Assembly (NCBI RefSeq): GCF_036962685.1
Contig: NZ_JBALOP010000002.1
Coordinates: forward strand, 186,001 to 250,000
DNA: 64,000 nucleotides
Reading direction: 5' to 3'
Source of the DNA: Ferdinandcohnia sp036962685
GTDB taxonomy: Bacteria > Bacillota > Bacilli > Bacillales > Bacillaceae_L
Both the position numbers and the translations under genes were made by a program. Below, one piece after another: positions 49,006-58,863 of the stretch. Below the pieces are notes generated by a model. That model was not told the DNA's origin and did no database searches. It saw only the letters and a list, made by a program, of their open reading frames with translations. Position 1 is the first letter of the stretch; every line of letters begins with the position of its first letter.

Positions 49006-50174
49006 AGGTGAAAAAATACATCGCTCCTTCCATGCCGGAAGCGATGAAAATGATTCGAGCAGAATTAGGTAGTGAAGCGGTAATTTTAAATTCAAAGCTT
49101 GTTCAAACACAAGGTTTTTTTGGTCTTTTTCGAAAAAAGAATTTTGAAGTTATTGCAGCTGTTGACCCAGAGGCTCCAAGAAGGCAAATGGTGAAGCCTA
49201 AAGAAAAGGAACGAAAGATACCTGAAATCGAAAAAAAAATCGAACCACAAAAACCTGTTATTCGTGAGCCATTAAATAAATATGCTGAAAAGGAATCTCA
49301 TGGGCCTGCTCCAGAGCTTCTAAAAGAAATTCAAGACCTAAAAGCAGCTATGAAGGAATTATCCACTGATATTAGCCCGTATACGGGTCCCCTTCAAGAA
49401 ATGAATCAATTGCTGCTACATCAAGAAATTAACCCATCGATTCGGAAAAAAATCATGTCAGGTTTATTGGAAAAATGGTATTTGGCATCTGAAAAAGCTA
49501 CATTTGAAGAAGTCCAAAATTGGACAAAGGAATGTTTGAACTTATTAATTTCTAACGTAAAATACGGCGGTTTAACGTATCAAAAAAAGTATATTAATGT
49601 AGTAGGCCCAACTGGGGTTGGAAAAACCACAACCATTGCGAAAATTGCTGCAGACTGTATGTTAAAGGACAAAAAAAGAATCGCCTTTATTACAACCGAT
49701 ACATTTCGGATTGCGGCCATTGAGCAATTGAAAACTTATGCGAAAATTCTAGGTGCACCTGTTGAGGTTTGTTATTCCTTTGAAGATTTTAAAAAAGCGA
49801 AAGAAGCTTATAAAGACTATGATATTGTTTTCATTGATACAGCAGGTAGGAATTTCCGGAATGAAAAATATATTGATGATTTAAATAATTTAATTCATTT
49901 TTCAAATGATATGGAGACGTTTTTAGTCCTTTCTTTAACATCAAAAATGAATGATATGAAAGTGATATATGAACAATTTTCAAAAATTACGATATCAAAA
50001 TTTATATTTACAAAAGTGGATGAAACGGCAAACTATGGAGCAATGGTGAATTTAATTGTCGATTCTGGTATTGGGGTTGCTTATTTAACAAATGGACAAA
50101 ATGTACCAGATGACATCGTCATTGCATCGCCTTCCTTGATCGCTAATACTATCCTTGGAGTAGATGAATCATGA
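49002..50174 (+). CDS. flhF: Flagellar placement GTPase FlhF
   Basis: FlhF is an SRP-family GTPase that helps set flagellar position. The 390-residue protein has an N-terminal basic domain (YIAPSMPEAMKMIRAELGSEAVILNSK), a linker, and an NG domain with P-loop GPTGVGKTTT from residue 202 and DTAGRNFRNEKY. TTG 49002, within the flhA stop (TTGA), gives MKVKKYIAPS, which fits relatives. GTG 49008 is the alternative. Confidence 0.95.
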   Translation: MKVKKYIAPSMPEAMKMIRAELGSEAVILNSKLVQTQGFFGLFRKKNFEVIAAVDPEAPRRQMVKPKEKERKIPEIEKKIEPQKPVIREPLNKYAEKESHGPAPELLKEIQDLKAAMKELSTDISPYTGPLQEMNQLLLHQEINPSIRKKIMSGLLEKWYLASEKATFEEVQNWTKECLNLLISNVKYGGLTYQKKYINVVGPTGVGKTTTIAKIAADCMLKDKKRIAFITTDTFRIAAIEQLKTYAKILGAPVEVCYSFEDFKKAKEAYKDYDIVFIDTAGRNFRNEKYIDDLNNLIHFSNDMETFLVLSLTSKMNDMKVIYEQFSKITISKFIFTKVDETANYGAMVNLIVDSGIGVAYLTNGQNVPDDIVIASPSLIANTILGVDES

Positions 50175-51046
50175 TAGACCAAGCTACAACTCTTCGTAAA
50201 AAACTAGCATCGATGAATAACGAACAAGACCAGCCGAAGACAATAGCTGTAATCAGTGGAAAAGGTGGAGTAGGAAAATCTAATCTCTCTTTGAACTTTT
50301 CTATTGCCTTATCTCAATTTGGTAAAAAGGTCTTGCTTTTTGATATGGATATCGGGATGGGGAATATTGATATTTTAATGGGGATTACCGCCCACCATAC
50401 GATTGTTGATTTATTTGAGAATAATCTTTCTATCAATGATTTACTTATAAAGGGGCCGGAAGGTATTGACTATATTGCAGGTGGAAATGGGTTGCCGAAT
50501 CTTTTTAAGCTTGATGAAAATAAATCAGAATATTTAATCAACCAATTGCAACTCGTGCTGAATAACTATGACTACGTTATATTTGATATGGGTGCAGGAA
50601 TGACGGAGGAAAATGTAAAATTCCTCATGGCAATGGATGATATCTTTGTTATAACTACACCTGAGCCAACCGCAATTACAGATGCTTATTCAGCAATGAA
50701 ATACATCTGGTTGTTTGACCAAACTATTCCTTTATTCTTAATTGTTAATCGTGCCGAAAATGAGTCGGAAGGCATGCAAACCCTTAAAAGATTAAAGCAA
50801 GCGGTATTGCAGTTTTTAGTAAAGGAAGTCAAAATATTAGGTGTTTTACTCGATGATAAAACCGTTCAAAAGGCTGTAAGTCACCAAGAGCCATTTTTGA
50901 TATATGCGCCAAAAGCTGTCATAAGTAAAAACTTATTGGATATATGCAAAAATTATCTAAATAAAAATAATGAAAAAAATCACGATAAGAAGCAACAAAC
51001 ATCCTTTATATCAAAGTTACAGCGTTTTTTCGTACGTGGTAGATAG
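50171..51046 (+). CDS. flhG: Flagellar number and placement ATPase FlhG
   Basis: FlhG (YlxH) is a MinD-like ATPase that works with FlhF. The 291 residues contain the deviant Walker A SGKGGVGKSNLSLNF (about 30-44), LLFDMDIGMGNIDILMG and FDMGAGMTEENVKF. The basic C-terminal end (KKQQTSFISKLQRFFVRGR) may be an amphipathic membrane anchor. It overlaps flhF by four bases (ATGA). Confidence 0.95.
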   Translation: MIDQATTLRKKLASMNNEQDQPKTIAVISGKGGVGKSNLSLNFSIALSQFGKKVLLFDMDIGMGNIDILMGITAHHTIVDLFENNLSINDLLIKGPEGIDYIAGGNGLPNLFKLDENKSEYLINQLQLVLNNYDYVIFDMGAGMTEENVKFLMAMDDIFVITTPEPTAITDAYSAMKYIWLFDQTIPLFLIVNRAENESEGMQTLKRLKQAVLQFLVKEVKILGVLLDDKTVQKAVSHQEPFLIYAPKAVISKNLLDICKNYLNKNNEKNHDKKQQTSFISKLQRFFVRGR

Positions 51047-51056
51047 GAGCCTTATG

Positions 51057-52121
51057 ATGACAAAACTAAATGTTCTTATTGTAGACGATTCAGCATTTAT
51101 GAGGAAACTCATTTCTAATTTTCTTCAGGAAGATTCAAGGATTGAAGTTGTTGGCACTGCAAGAAACGGAATCGATGCACTGAATAAAATTAAAATACTC
51201 AATCCGGATGTTGTAACTTTGGATGTTGAGATGCCTGAAATGAATGGAATTGAAGCGTTAAAGCGAATTATGAGTGAAGTTCCGCGTCCAGTTGTCATGC
51301 TTTCAAGTACAACGAAAGAAGGAGCAGAGAACACATTACTAGCGATTCAGCATGGCGCTGTTGATTTTATTCAAAAACCATCGGGTCCAATTTCCATCGA
51401 TCTTCATCTAATAAAAAATGAAATTGTGACAAAAGTACTGAATGCTGGAAGAGTAAATATTGCTTTGCTAAAAAAGCCATTGAAAATACAAGAAACAATT
51501 ACCAGTAGATTTGTAGATTATAGTAAAATAGAACTAGAATCCAATAGAAGCATTAAAAAAATTGTTTGTATGGGTACTTCAACAGGGGGACCAAGAGCAT
51601 TACAACAAGTTCTCACTGAATTTCCAAGAAATTATCCTTTACCAATTGTAATTGTTCAGCATATGCCAGCAGGCTTTACGAAATCGTTAGCTAACAGGCT
51701 GAATAGTTTATGTGAGATTACTGTTAAAGAAGCTGAAAACGGGGAATTTTTAAAGCCAGGAACAGCTTATATCGCCCCAGGTGGCTATCACATGAAAATA
51801 AAAAAGATTGGGACTTCATTCGCCGTGAATATTGATGAAAGTGAAATTACAAATGGACATAGACCATCAGTTGATGTCCTATTTGAATCACTTAGTGAAA
51901 TCAAAGGAATTCAAAAAATATCCGTTATAATGACTGGAATGGGTACAGATGGGACTTATGGACTAAAGAAGCTTAAAGAGACGGGACAAGCTGTTTCCAT
52001 AGCGGAATCTCAAGATACCTCAATTGTTTTCGGAATGCCAAAGTCAGCAATCGAGACACATTTAGTTGATAGAGTTGAAAGTTTAGAGGATATAGCAAGT
52101 ACCATACTAAGCCTTACATAG
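51057..52121 (+). CDS. cheB: Chemotaxis response regulator protein-glutamate methylesterase CheB
   Basis: CheB demethylates or deamidates chemoreceptors when phosphorylated. The chain has 354 residues: a receiver domain with Asp56 (VTLDVEMPEMNG) and a C-terminal esterase with Ser in GTSTGGPRAL, His in VQHMPAGF and Asp in MTGMGTDGTYG as catalytic set. Two consecutive ATGs (51054, 51057) follow TAGGAG; the second has better spacing. No cheR lies in this window. Confidence 0.95.
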   Translation: MTKLNVLIVDDSAFMRKLISNFLQEDSRIEVVGTARNGIDALNKIKILNPDVVTLDVEMPEMNGIEALKRIMSEVPRPVVMLSSTTKEGAENTLLAIQHGAVDFIQKPSGPISIDLHLIKNEIVTKVLNAGRVNIALLKKPLKIQETITSRFVDYSKIELESNRSIKKIVCMGTSTGGPRALQQVLTEFPRNYPLPIVIVQHMPAGFTKSLANRLNSLCEITVKEAENGEFLKPGTAYIAPGGYHMKIKKIGTSFAVNIDESEITNGHRPSVDVLFESLSEIKGIQKISVIMTGMGTDGTYGLKKLKETGQAVSIAESQDTSIVFGMPKSAIETHLVDRVESLEDIASTILSLT

Positions 52122-52139
52122 GTAAAGGGGTGTTATTTG

Positions 52140-54194
52140 ATGGAAATGGATCAATATTTAGAAGTGTTTATTGAAGAAAGTAAAGAACATCTCCAGGCTT
52201 GTAATGAGCATTTGTTGGAATTGGAAAAAGAACCTGAAAATATTTCAATCGTTAATGAAATTTTCCGTTCGGCCCATACATTAAAGGGTATGTCTGCCAC
52301 AATGGGATATGATGATTTAGCAAGCCTCACACATCAAATGGAAAATGTACTCGATGGCATCCGAAATATGAAAATTCATGTTACACCATCACTTTTAGAT
52401 ATTGTTTTCAAAGCAGTAGATTATCTAGAAGAAATGATTTTTTCAATTGCAGACGGAGGAGACGGAAAAAAAGATGTTTCAGATGTCGTGTTTTTATTGA
52501 AAAAGATTGAAAATGGAGAAGAAATTAAAGATGAGGAACCCCCCATCTCAGTAGAGCTAAAAAATGAAAATGTTGCTGTAAGTTCTAATTATGATGATTT
52601 TGAATTAACAGTCATTCAACAATCAAAAGAACAAGGCTTTAATTGTTATGAAATCACAATCCTACTTAGAGAGGATTGTTTATTAAAGGCCGCTCGTGTT
52701 TTTATGGTATTTGAAGTTCTTGAACAGGTCGGAGAAATCATTAAATCCATTCCTTCGGTAGATCAATTAGAGGAAGAGCAATTTCAAAATGAGTTTACGG
52801 TAACCCTCATATCAACCGAATTAGCCGAGAATATCGAAAAACGAATTATGAAAGTATCTGAAATAGATAGAGTAACAGTACTAGATGTTCAACTTAATTC
52901 ATTAAAGACTGGAGTACAAGAACAAATAAATGACCAAATTAAGGCACATGCGGAGGCTGCTCCTACTCTAGCAGTCTTGGATGAACAAACGAAATCTGAA
53001 AAAGAAGATAATCATCCTGCTAAATCAAGTAGTAAGCATAATGGCAATCATAAGACAATTAGGGTCAATATTGAACGACTTGATATTCTTATGAATTTAT
53101 TTGAGGAATTAGTCATTGATAGAGGACGTTTAGAACAAATCTCACGTGACCTAAATCATTCTGAGTTGGATGAAACAGTTGAAAGAATGTCGAGAATTTC
53201 AGGAGATTTACAAAATATTATCCTTACAATGAGAATGGTTCCTGTTGAAACAGTATTTAATCGCTTTCCACGGATGGTACGCCAATTAGCAAAGGATTTG
53301 CATAAAAAAATTAACCTTCAAATCATTGGTGCGGAAACGGAGTTAGATCGAACTGTTATTGATGAAATCGGTGATCCACTTGTACATCTTTTACGTAATG
53401 CGCTAGACCATGGGATTGAAACACCAGAAGTCAGAGTACAAAATGGAAAACAAGAAGAAGGTACGGTTGTTTTACGTGCCTACCACAGTGGAAACCATAT
53501 CTTCATCGAAATTGAAGATGATGGTGCAGGTATTAGTCGTGACAAAATCATTCAAAAGGCTATAAACAAAGGGCTCATTACAGAAAAAGTAGGAGAGTCT
53601 TTAACGGATAGCCAAGTATTTGATTTCATTATGTCCTCTGGTTTTTCAACAGCAGAAAAAATCTCGGATGTTTCTGGACGTGGTGTGGGTCTGGATGTTG
53701 TAAAAAACACAATTGAATCACTAGGTGGCTCGATTACGATTCGTTCAGTGATTGGTAAAGGGTCCGTTTTTTCAATCCAACTTCCGCTTACATTATCAAT
53801 TATATCTGTCATGCTTGTCGAAGTTCAAAATGAAAAATATGCAATCCCACTTTCTTCAATTATTGAGACTGCAATCATCAAAAAGAGTGAGATTCTTCAT
53901 GCACACAATCAAAAGGTAATAGATTTTAGAGGAAAAGTTGTGCCGTTAGTAAACTTGAAGGATATTTTTGAAGTCCCAATCGCCACTGATGAGGATGAGT
54001 ATCTTTCTGTTGTCATTGTGAAAAAAGGTGAAAAGAGCGCAGGACTCATTGTTGATTCATTCATTGGACAACAAGAGATTGTGTTGAAATCGCTAGGAAA
54101 CTATTTAACAAATGTATTCGCGATTTCCGGAGCAACCATATTAGGTGATGGCCAAGTCGCTTTAATTGTCGATTGTAATGCATTAATCAAATAA
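52140..54194 (+). CDS. cheA: Chemotaxis histidine kinase CheA
   Basis: CheA phosphorylates CheY and CheB. The 684-residue protein has the P1 domain with phospho-His46 (IFRSAHTLKGMSATMG), a P2 region (about 140-250), and P3 dimerisation. The P4 kinase follows (LVHLLRNALDHGIE; DDGAGISRDKI; GRGVGLDVVKNTIESLGG), then a C-terminal CheW-like P5 domain. ATG 52140 is nine bases after AAAGGGG; TTG 52137 directly before it is possible. Confidence 0.97.
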   Translation: MEMDQYLEVFIEESKEHLQACNEHLLELEKEPENISIVNEIFRSAHTLKGMSATMGYDDLASLTHQMENVLDGIRNMKIHVTPSLLDIVFKAVDYLEEMIFSIADGGDGKKDVSDVVFLLKKIENGEEIKDEEPPISVELKNENVAVSSNYDDFELTVIQQSKEQGFNCYEITILLREDCLLKAARVFMVFEVLEQVGEIIKSIPSVDQLEEEQFQNEFTVTLISTELAENIEKRIMKVSEIDRVTVLDVQLNSLKTGVQEQINDQIKAHAEAAPTLAVLDEQTKSEKEDNHPAKSSSKHNGNHKTIRVNIERLDILMNLFEELVIDRGRLEQISRDLNHSELDETVERMSRISGDLQNIILTMRMVPVETVFNRFPRMVRQLAKDLHKKINLQIIGAETELDRTVIDEIGDPLVHLLRNALDHGIETPEVRVQNGKQEEGTVVLRAYHSGNHIFIEIEDDGAGISRDKIIQKAINKGLITEKVGESLTDSQVFDFIMSSGFSTAEKISDVSGRGVGLDVVKNTIESLGGSITIRSVIGKGSVFSIQLPLTLSIISVMLVEVQNEKYAIPLSSIIETAIIKKSEILHAHNQKVIDFRGKVVPLVNLKDIFEVPIATDEDEYLSVVIVKKGEKSAGLIVDSFIGQQEIVLKSLGNYLTNVFAISGATILGDGQVALIVDCNALIK

Positions 54195-54222
54195 TCTTTT
54201 GTAGGGTAAAGGGGGAGAAAAA

Positions 54223-54684
54223 ATGTCTGAACAAGCAGCTGTGTTAAAAGTAATTGTATTTTCACTTCATGATGAGGAGTATGGAATTCCGGTATCACAA
54301 GTGCGTTCTATTGAAAAAGTGCAGCATATAACACGTGTTCCTAGAACGGCATCATTTGTAAAGGGTGTTATTAATTTAAGAGGGGTCGTTACTCCCATTA
54401 TTGATTTAAGAACACGCTTTGGAATGGCTGAATCAGAGTATACGGACAGTACAAGGATTATTATTGTTGCAACGGACGATGTTGAGGTCGGATTAATTGT
54501 AGATACAGCAAATGATGTAATGGATATTCTAGTGGACACAATTGAGCCCCCACCAGAGATTGTCGGTGGTGTTGAGGTGGAATACTTAAAAGGAGTAGCG
54601 AAGCTTGAGAAAAGATTGCTCATCTTACTAAATCTAGAAAAGGTCTTAAATCCTAGATTAGTAAAGGAAGAGATGGAAGGGTAA
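54223..54684 (+). CDS. cheW: Chemotaxis coupling protein CheW
   Basis: CheW links chemoreceptors to CheA. The 153-residue protein is a single CheW domain: LKVIVFSLHDEEYGIPVSQVRSIEKVQHITRVPRTASFVKGVINLRGVVTPIIDLRTRFG. AAAGGGGGAG precedes the ATG. It follows cheA by 28 bp and precedes cheC. Confidence 0.97.
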   Translation: MSEQAAVLKVIVFSLHDEEYGIPVSQVRSIEKVQHITRVPRTASFVKGVINLRGVVTPIIDLRTRFGMAESEYTDSTRIIIVATDDVEVGLIVDTANDVMDILVDTIEPPPEIVGGVEVEYLKGVAKLEKRLLILLNLEKVLNPRLVKEEMEG

Positions 54685-54689
54685 TTATT

Positions 54690-55331
54690 ATGTCATTTTT
54701 TCAACGTATTAATTCCACACATTTAGATATTTTAAAAGAGATTGGAAATATTGGAGCGGGACATTCTGCCACTGCTCTTTCAAAGCTCTTGCATCGCAAA
54801 ATTGATATGCAGGTACCAAATGTGCGAATCGTTTCGTTTGATGAAATGATGGAGTTTGCTGGAGGGGCTGAAAATATTGTTGCAGGAATTTTCTTGCGTA
54901 TTGAAGGGGATCTAACCGGAAATATGTTTTTCGTTTTGCAGCTTCCACAAGCAACAAAATTAATACAGGATTTAGTCGGTGATAAAAGCTTCTCCTTTGA
55001 AAGTGACACCAAAAACGAAATGGGGATATCAGCTTTTCAAGAGGTTGGAAATATTTTGTCAGGCTCCTATCTCACTTCATTATCTGATTTTACAGGGTTA
55101 AATTTGTACCCAACCGTTCCTGGGTTTTCAATTGATATGGTGGGTGCAATTATCGGTTATGGCTTACTAGAACTTTCACAGGTAAGTGATTTTGCAATCG
55201 TCATTGAAACAGAAATTAATGAAAATCAAAATCCGGATAACAACAATATAAATGGGCATTTTTTACTGTTGCCGGATCCTGATTCATTCGAAAAAATCTT
55301 CACGGCACTGGGAGTTCCATTACATGATTGA
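54690..55331 (+). CDS. cheC: CheY-P phosphatase CheC
   Basis: CheC dephosphorylates CheY-P and is activated by CheD. The 213-residue chain has two motif copies with the Glu-Asn pair (ILKEIGNIGAGHSATALS, near residue 10; FQEVGNILSGSYLTSL, near 112). The cheD start lies eight bases inside its end, so coupled synthesis of the two partners is likely. Confidence 0.95.
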   Translation: MSFFQRINSTHLDILKEIGNIGAGHSATALSKLLHRKIDMQVPNVRIVSFDEMMEFAGGAENIVAGIFLRIEGDLTGNMFFVLQLPQATKLIQDLVGDKSFSFESDTKNEMGISAFQEVGNILSGSYLTSLSDFTGLNLYPTVPGFSIDMVGAIIGYGLLELSQVSDFAIVIETEINENQNPDNNNINGHFLLLPDPDSFEKIFTALGVPLHD

Positions 55332-55821
55332 TTCTCCTCAAGTCATAAAGGTTGGAATAGCTGACATGAATGTCATTTCTGCACCTGACTTAATCCGAAC
55401 CACTGGATTAGGTTCCTGTGTAGGAGTTGTCATTTATGATCAAACAAAAAAGGTAGCAGGACTAGCCCATATCATGCTGCCAAGCTCGGCATCGACAAAA
55501 GCGGAAAACATGAATATTGCCAAATATGCCGATACTGCAATTGAGGTGCTTATTCATAAAATTATTGGAATCGGCGGTCGAGCTATGAGTTTAAAAGCTA
55601 AAATTGCTGGTGGGGCCCAAATGTTTCAATTTCAATCGGGCAGTGATATTATGAGAATTGGTCCGCGCAACGTCGAGGCGGTTGAGGCTGAGCTAAAGCG
55701 CTTTAACATCACACTTGTTGCAGCAGATGTTGGTGGGGGTAATGGTAGAACAATCGAATTTGACCCCGTGTCAACGATTCTAAAAATCCGTACAGTCAAC
55801 AAAGGGATTAAAGAAATATAA
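55324..55821 (+). CDS. cheD: Chemoreceptor glutamine deamidase CheD
   Basis: CheD deamidates receptor glutamines and stimulates CheC. The 165 residues contain the catalytic Cys in TTGLGSCVGVVIYD and His in AGLAHIMLP, with KIAGGAQMF later. ATG 55324 overlaps the cheC end by eight bases, with GGGAG upstream; longer in-frame starts inside cheC are not supported. Confidence 0.95.
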   Translation: MIDSPQVIKVGIADMNVISAPDLIRTTGLGSCVGVVIYDQTKKVAGLAHIMLPSSASTKAENMNIAKYADTAIEVLIHKIIGIGGRAMSLKAKIAGGAQMFQFQSGSDIMRIGPRNVEAVEAELKRFNITLVAADVGGGNGRTIEFDPVSTILKIRTVNKGIKEI

Positions 55822-55868
55822 GTAGTTTAAAATAAATGATATGAAAATAAAGGTAAAGGAGGAGTAGA

Positions 55869-56636
55869 ATGTCCAGCTTATCATCGACAGATCATCAAGA
55901 ATATTGGCAGAAATGGACCAACTCACGAGACTCAGATGCAGGGGATGCCCTTGTTAGAAAATACATGCCGCTTGTTTCATATCATGTGCAGCGAATCTCA
56001 GTCACGTTGCCGAAAAGTGTGAACAAAGATGATTTAAAAAGTCTTGGGATGATTGGGTTATATGATGCTCTGGAAAAATTCGATCCTTCCCGTGACTTAA
56101 AATTTGATACATATGCTTCCTTTCGAATTCGAGGAGCAATACTAGACGGCCTCAGAAAGGAAGATTGGTTACCTAGAAGTTCAAGAGAAAAATCAAAAAA
56201 AGTAGAAGCAGCCATTGAAAGGTTAGAACAAAAACTGATGCGTAACGTTACGATTCCAGAAATCGCTGCTGAAGTCGATATGAGTGAAGAGGAAGTTTAT
56301 CAAACAATGAATGAAGGGTTCTTTGCAAATGTTCTTTCCATGGACGATCATCAGCATGATGACGAGGGTAGTGAAAAATCGCACCTTTCGATAAAGGATC
56401 ATGCGACTTTAACACCAGAAGAACATATCGTTAAAAAAGAAATACTCAATCAACTAATTAATGTCATTCAGCAATTAAATGAAAAAGAGCAGTTGATTCT
56501 TAGTTTGTTTTATAAAGAGGAACTTACATTAACTGAAATTGGACAGGTAATGGGATTATCGACTTCAAGAATATCTCAAATACACTCAAAGGCACTATTT
56601 AAACTGAGGGATATTTTACAAAAACACATCCATTAA
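55869..56636 (+). CDS. sigD: RNA polymerase sigma factor SigD
   Basis: Sigma-D (FliA/WhiG type) transcribes late flagellar, chemotaxis and autolysin genes. The 255-residue protein has region 2 (LKSLGMIGLYDALEKFDPSRDLKFDTYASFRIRGAILDGLRKEDWLPRSSREK) and region 4 (LTLTEIGQVMGLSTSRISQIHSKALFKLRDIL). AAGGAGGAG precedes ATG. Its place near the end of the operon suits the gradient control known in B. subtilis. Its antagonist flgM is not in this window. Confidence 0.97.
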   Translation: MSSLSSTDHQEYWQKWTNSRDSDAGDALVRKYMPLVSYHVQRISVTLPKSVNKDDLKSLGMIGLYDALEKFDPSRDLKFDTYASFRIRGAILDGLRKEDWLPRSSREKSKKVEAAIERLEQKLMRNVTIPEIAAEVDMSEEEVYQTMNEGFFANVLSMDDHQHDDEGSEKSHLSIKDHATLTPEEHIVKKEILNQLINVIQQLNEKEQLILSLFYKEELTLTEIGQVMGLSTSRISQIHSKALFKLRDILQKHIH

Positions 56637-56651
56637 AAAGGCGGGAGGATC

Positions 56652-58016
56652 GTGGCAGAAATTGAACTTTTAGTATCCAAAGATAAAATGATGGTACATG
56701 TCAACGTTATGAAAGATTCTACACCTCTTCAAATTAGAGAGGATGAGGTTTATTCATTGTTGTCTAAACATGGAATATCGTTTGGAATAAAGCGAGATGT
56801 CATTTCGAAACTGATTTCTAATGTGGATAATGTCGTTTTTCCTTTATTAATAGCAGAGGGCGAGACTCCTAATAAAGGTGAAGATGGTTTTATAAAACTT
56901 GAAACCCTCGAAAAGAAACAGGATATTCAATCCAATGAGATATTAAACTTTCGAAATGTAAGGCAAATACCTTCCGTAAAAGCAGGACAGCTTGTTGCAA
57001 CTATTTATCAAAGCAAGCCTGGAATACCCGGTAGAGATGTTTTAGGACACCCAATTGCAGCCATGAATGGAAAACCATATCCTTTGAAAGTAGGCAAAAA
57101 CATTGTTGAAACAAATGGAAAGATTTATGCCACACTGGACGGACAAATCAACCTTTTAGAAAAAAAGATAAGCGTTCTTCCAGTCTTTGAAGTGAATGGG
57201 GATTTAAACCTTAAAACCGGAAATATTGATTTCATTGGAAATGTTACAATTAGAGGGAATGTACCAAGTGACTATGTGGTAAAAGCAGGTGGAGACATAT
57301 CAATCTATGGTATTGTCGAAGGTGCACAAATCCAGGCTGGCGGGTCCATTTATATATCTAGCGGGATTGTTGGGTTTGCGAAAGCGTCAATTCGTGCCGA
57401 AGGGGATGTCATTGCTTCATATTTTAATCAATGTCAGGTACATGCTGGAAAAAATATCGAGGCGACAGGTTCAATCCTACACAGTGTTTGTTTTGCAAAA
57501 GGAAATGTTCGTTCCTTAACTGGAAGCATTATTGGTGGACTCATTTCAGCTGGGAATTATGTAGCTGCAAAGGACATTGGTAATGCATCACATACAAAAA
57601 CAGAGATTCAAATAGGAGCATTTGATAGATTTAGTGAAGAAGAAAAGCTGATTCGAACGGAGTTGGATGCAACAAAGGCCCAACTACAAAAAGTTTTACT
57701 TATACTTCAGAAATTATCAGAAAAATACAAAAGGACATCAATTCTTTCAGAAGATGAAATTTTACTTCTGAAAAGAGACAAACTCACACAAACTGAACTA
57801 ACAAAAAAACTAGAACTACTTGAGATTGAATTAATTGAGCTTTCGTTAAAACAGAAGGAGGCAACTACAGCTAGTTTAGTTGCTACAGGCAATCTCTATC
57901 CGAATGTCTATGTCCAATTTGGTAAATATAAACGAATCATAAACCAACTCTTCCACCATGTAAAAGCGCAACTAGTCAATAAAGAGATTTCAATAGACAT
58001 TTATTCTGAAAAATAA
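56652..58016 (+). CDS. DUF342 / FapA-like protein
   Basis: The 454-residue protein has the FapA (DUF342) layout: an N-terminal part with the GQLVATIYQSKPGIPGRDVLGHPI segment and a central repeated beta-helix-like region (GDLNLKTGNIDFIGNVTIRGNV.. YVVKAGGDISIYGIVEGAQIQAGGSIYI). A C-terminal coiled coil follows at about 320-405. Relatives occur beside flagellar genes, with a suggested polymer or cell-surface role; the function is not established. GTG 56652 is only three bases after GGGAGG, so a later start such as ATG 56688 is possible. It is not part of the B. subtilis operon as I know it. Confidence 0.78.
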   Translation: MAEIELLVSKDKMMVHVNVMKDSTPLQIREDEVYSLLSKHGISFGIKRDVISKLISNVDNVVFPLLIAEGETPNKGEDGFIKLETLEKKQDIQSNEILNFRNVRQIPSVKAGQLVATIYQSKPGIPGRDVLGHPIAAMNGKPYPLKVGKNIVETNGKIYATLDGQINLLEKKISVLPVFEVNGDLNLKTGNIDFIGNVTIRGNVPSDYVVKAGGDISIYGIVEGAQIQAGGSIYISSGIVGFAKASIRAEGDVIASYFNQCQVHAGKNIEATGSILHSVCFAKGNVRSLTGSIIGGLISAGNYVAAKDIGNASHTKTEIQIGAFDRFSEEEKLIRTELDATKAQLQKVLLILQKLSEKYKRTSILSEDEILLLKRDKLTQTELTKKLELLEIELIELSLKQKEATTASLVATGNLYPNVYVQFGKYKRIINQLFHHVKAQLVNKEISIDIYSEK

Positions 58017-58037
58017 AATCGGAAGAAGTGAAAATAA

Positions 58038-58343
58038 TTGAGTCTAAAATTAGTTGAATTACAAGTTGCGATCCCAAGAACCGGAGATGCTGGTAAAATT
58101 CAAGAACAACTGATGATGCGTGGACAGCATATGCAAGACCATATTTCCGCAGAAAATGAGAAGTTGGAGAAAAGAAATCGAACCAAGGTTAACGAAAACA
58201 ACAAATCTGAAAACGCAGAAATACATAAGGATGAATCATCAAACCCTTTTTCAAAACAGTCTTTACATAAAACACAAAATCCTGAACATGAAGAGAAAGA
58301 GCTACATCCATATAAGGGTAATTTTATTGATATCATTGGATAG
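58038..58343 (+). CDS. Small conserved-looking protein of unknown function after sigD
   Basis: I do not recognise a characterised family. The 101-residue protein starts MSLKLVELQVAIPRTGDAGKIQEQLMMRGQHMQDH (helical). It continues with a polar Lys/Glu/Asn-rich disordered middle and ends in a short motif HPYKGNFIDIIG that looks conserved. There is no signal peptide or membrane segment. The TTG start has GAAGTG upstream. It lies between the DUF342 gene and the SwrB-like gene with short gaps, so it is likely part of the operon. Confidence 0.65.
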   Translation: MSLKLVELQVAIPRTGDAGKIQEQLMMRGQHMQDHISAENEKLEKRNRTKVNENNKSENAEIHKDESSNPFSKQSLHKTQNPEHEEKELHPYKGNFIDIIG

Positions 58344-58353
58344 AGGGAATTGA

Positions 58354-58857
58354 ATGACAACCATATTATTTATACTTTGCTTTGGGTTACTTGCAGTTGC
58401 ATTTTTTTTAATTATTCTTTTATATCTAAAGATTACACAACTAAAAGATGTTGAAATTAAACAAGAACGCTTACTCAAGGAATTTGAAAATGTAATCACT
58501 TCATATGTGATGGAAATCAAAGAAGAAAATGAAGTGTTTTTAAATAGAATCAAAGATGTGAACCATGTAACGGAAGAAACAAACAATCGAAATTCGATAC
58601 ATATTAAAGAGCCCGAATTGACTTCTGACGATTTTCATGAACTTCTGCCTTCTTATCCGGATGAGGAACAGATATATATAGGAGAAAATGAAATCGAACA
58701 AGAAATCGACGAGACAGATGAAGATAATAAAGACACCCTTATTAGAGACATTGAGCATCTTATTAAACTTGGTCTCTCTTATGGTGAAATTGCAAAAAAA
58801 TTAAATAAAGGCAAAACTGAAATAGAACTTTTACACAAATTTCGTCAAAACAACTAA
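58354..58857 (+). CDS. swrB: SwrB-like swarming motility protein
   Basis: SwrB (YlxL) is a membrane protein that promotes flagellar basal-body assembly in B. subtilis and follows sigD there. The 167-residue protein has an N-terminal membrane segment (about 5-27), a coiled coil (about 28-70), an acidic linker, and a C-terminal helix-turn-helix-like end (DIEHLIKLGLSYGEIAKKLNKGKTEIELLHKFRQ). Length and position agree, but detailed similarity to SwrB is moderate. It is the last gene of the operon. Confidence 0.75.
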   Translation: MTTILFILCFGLLAVAFFLIILLYLKITQLKDVEIKQERLLKEFENVITSYVMEIKEENEVFLNRIKDVNHVTEETNNRNSIHIKEPELTSDDFHELLPSYPDEEQIYIGENEIEQEIDETDEDNKDTLIRDIEHLIKLGLSYGEIAKKLNKGKTEIELLHKFRQNN

Positions 58858-58863
58858 TTTTTC

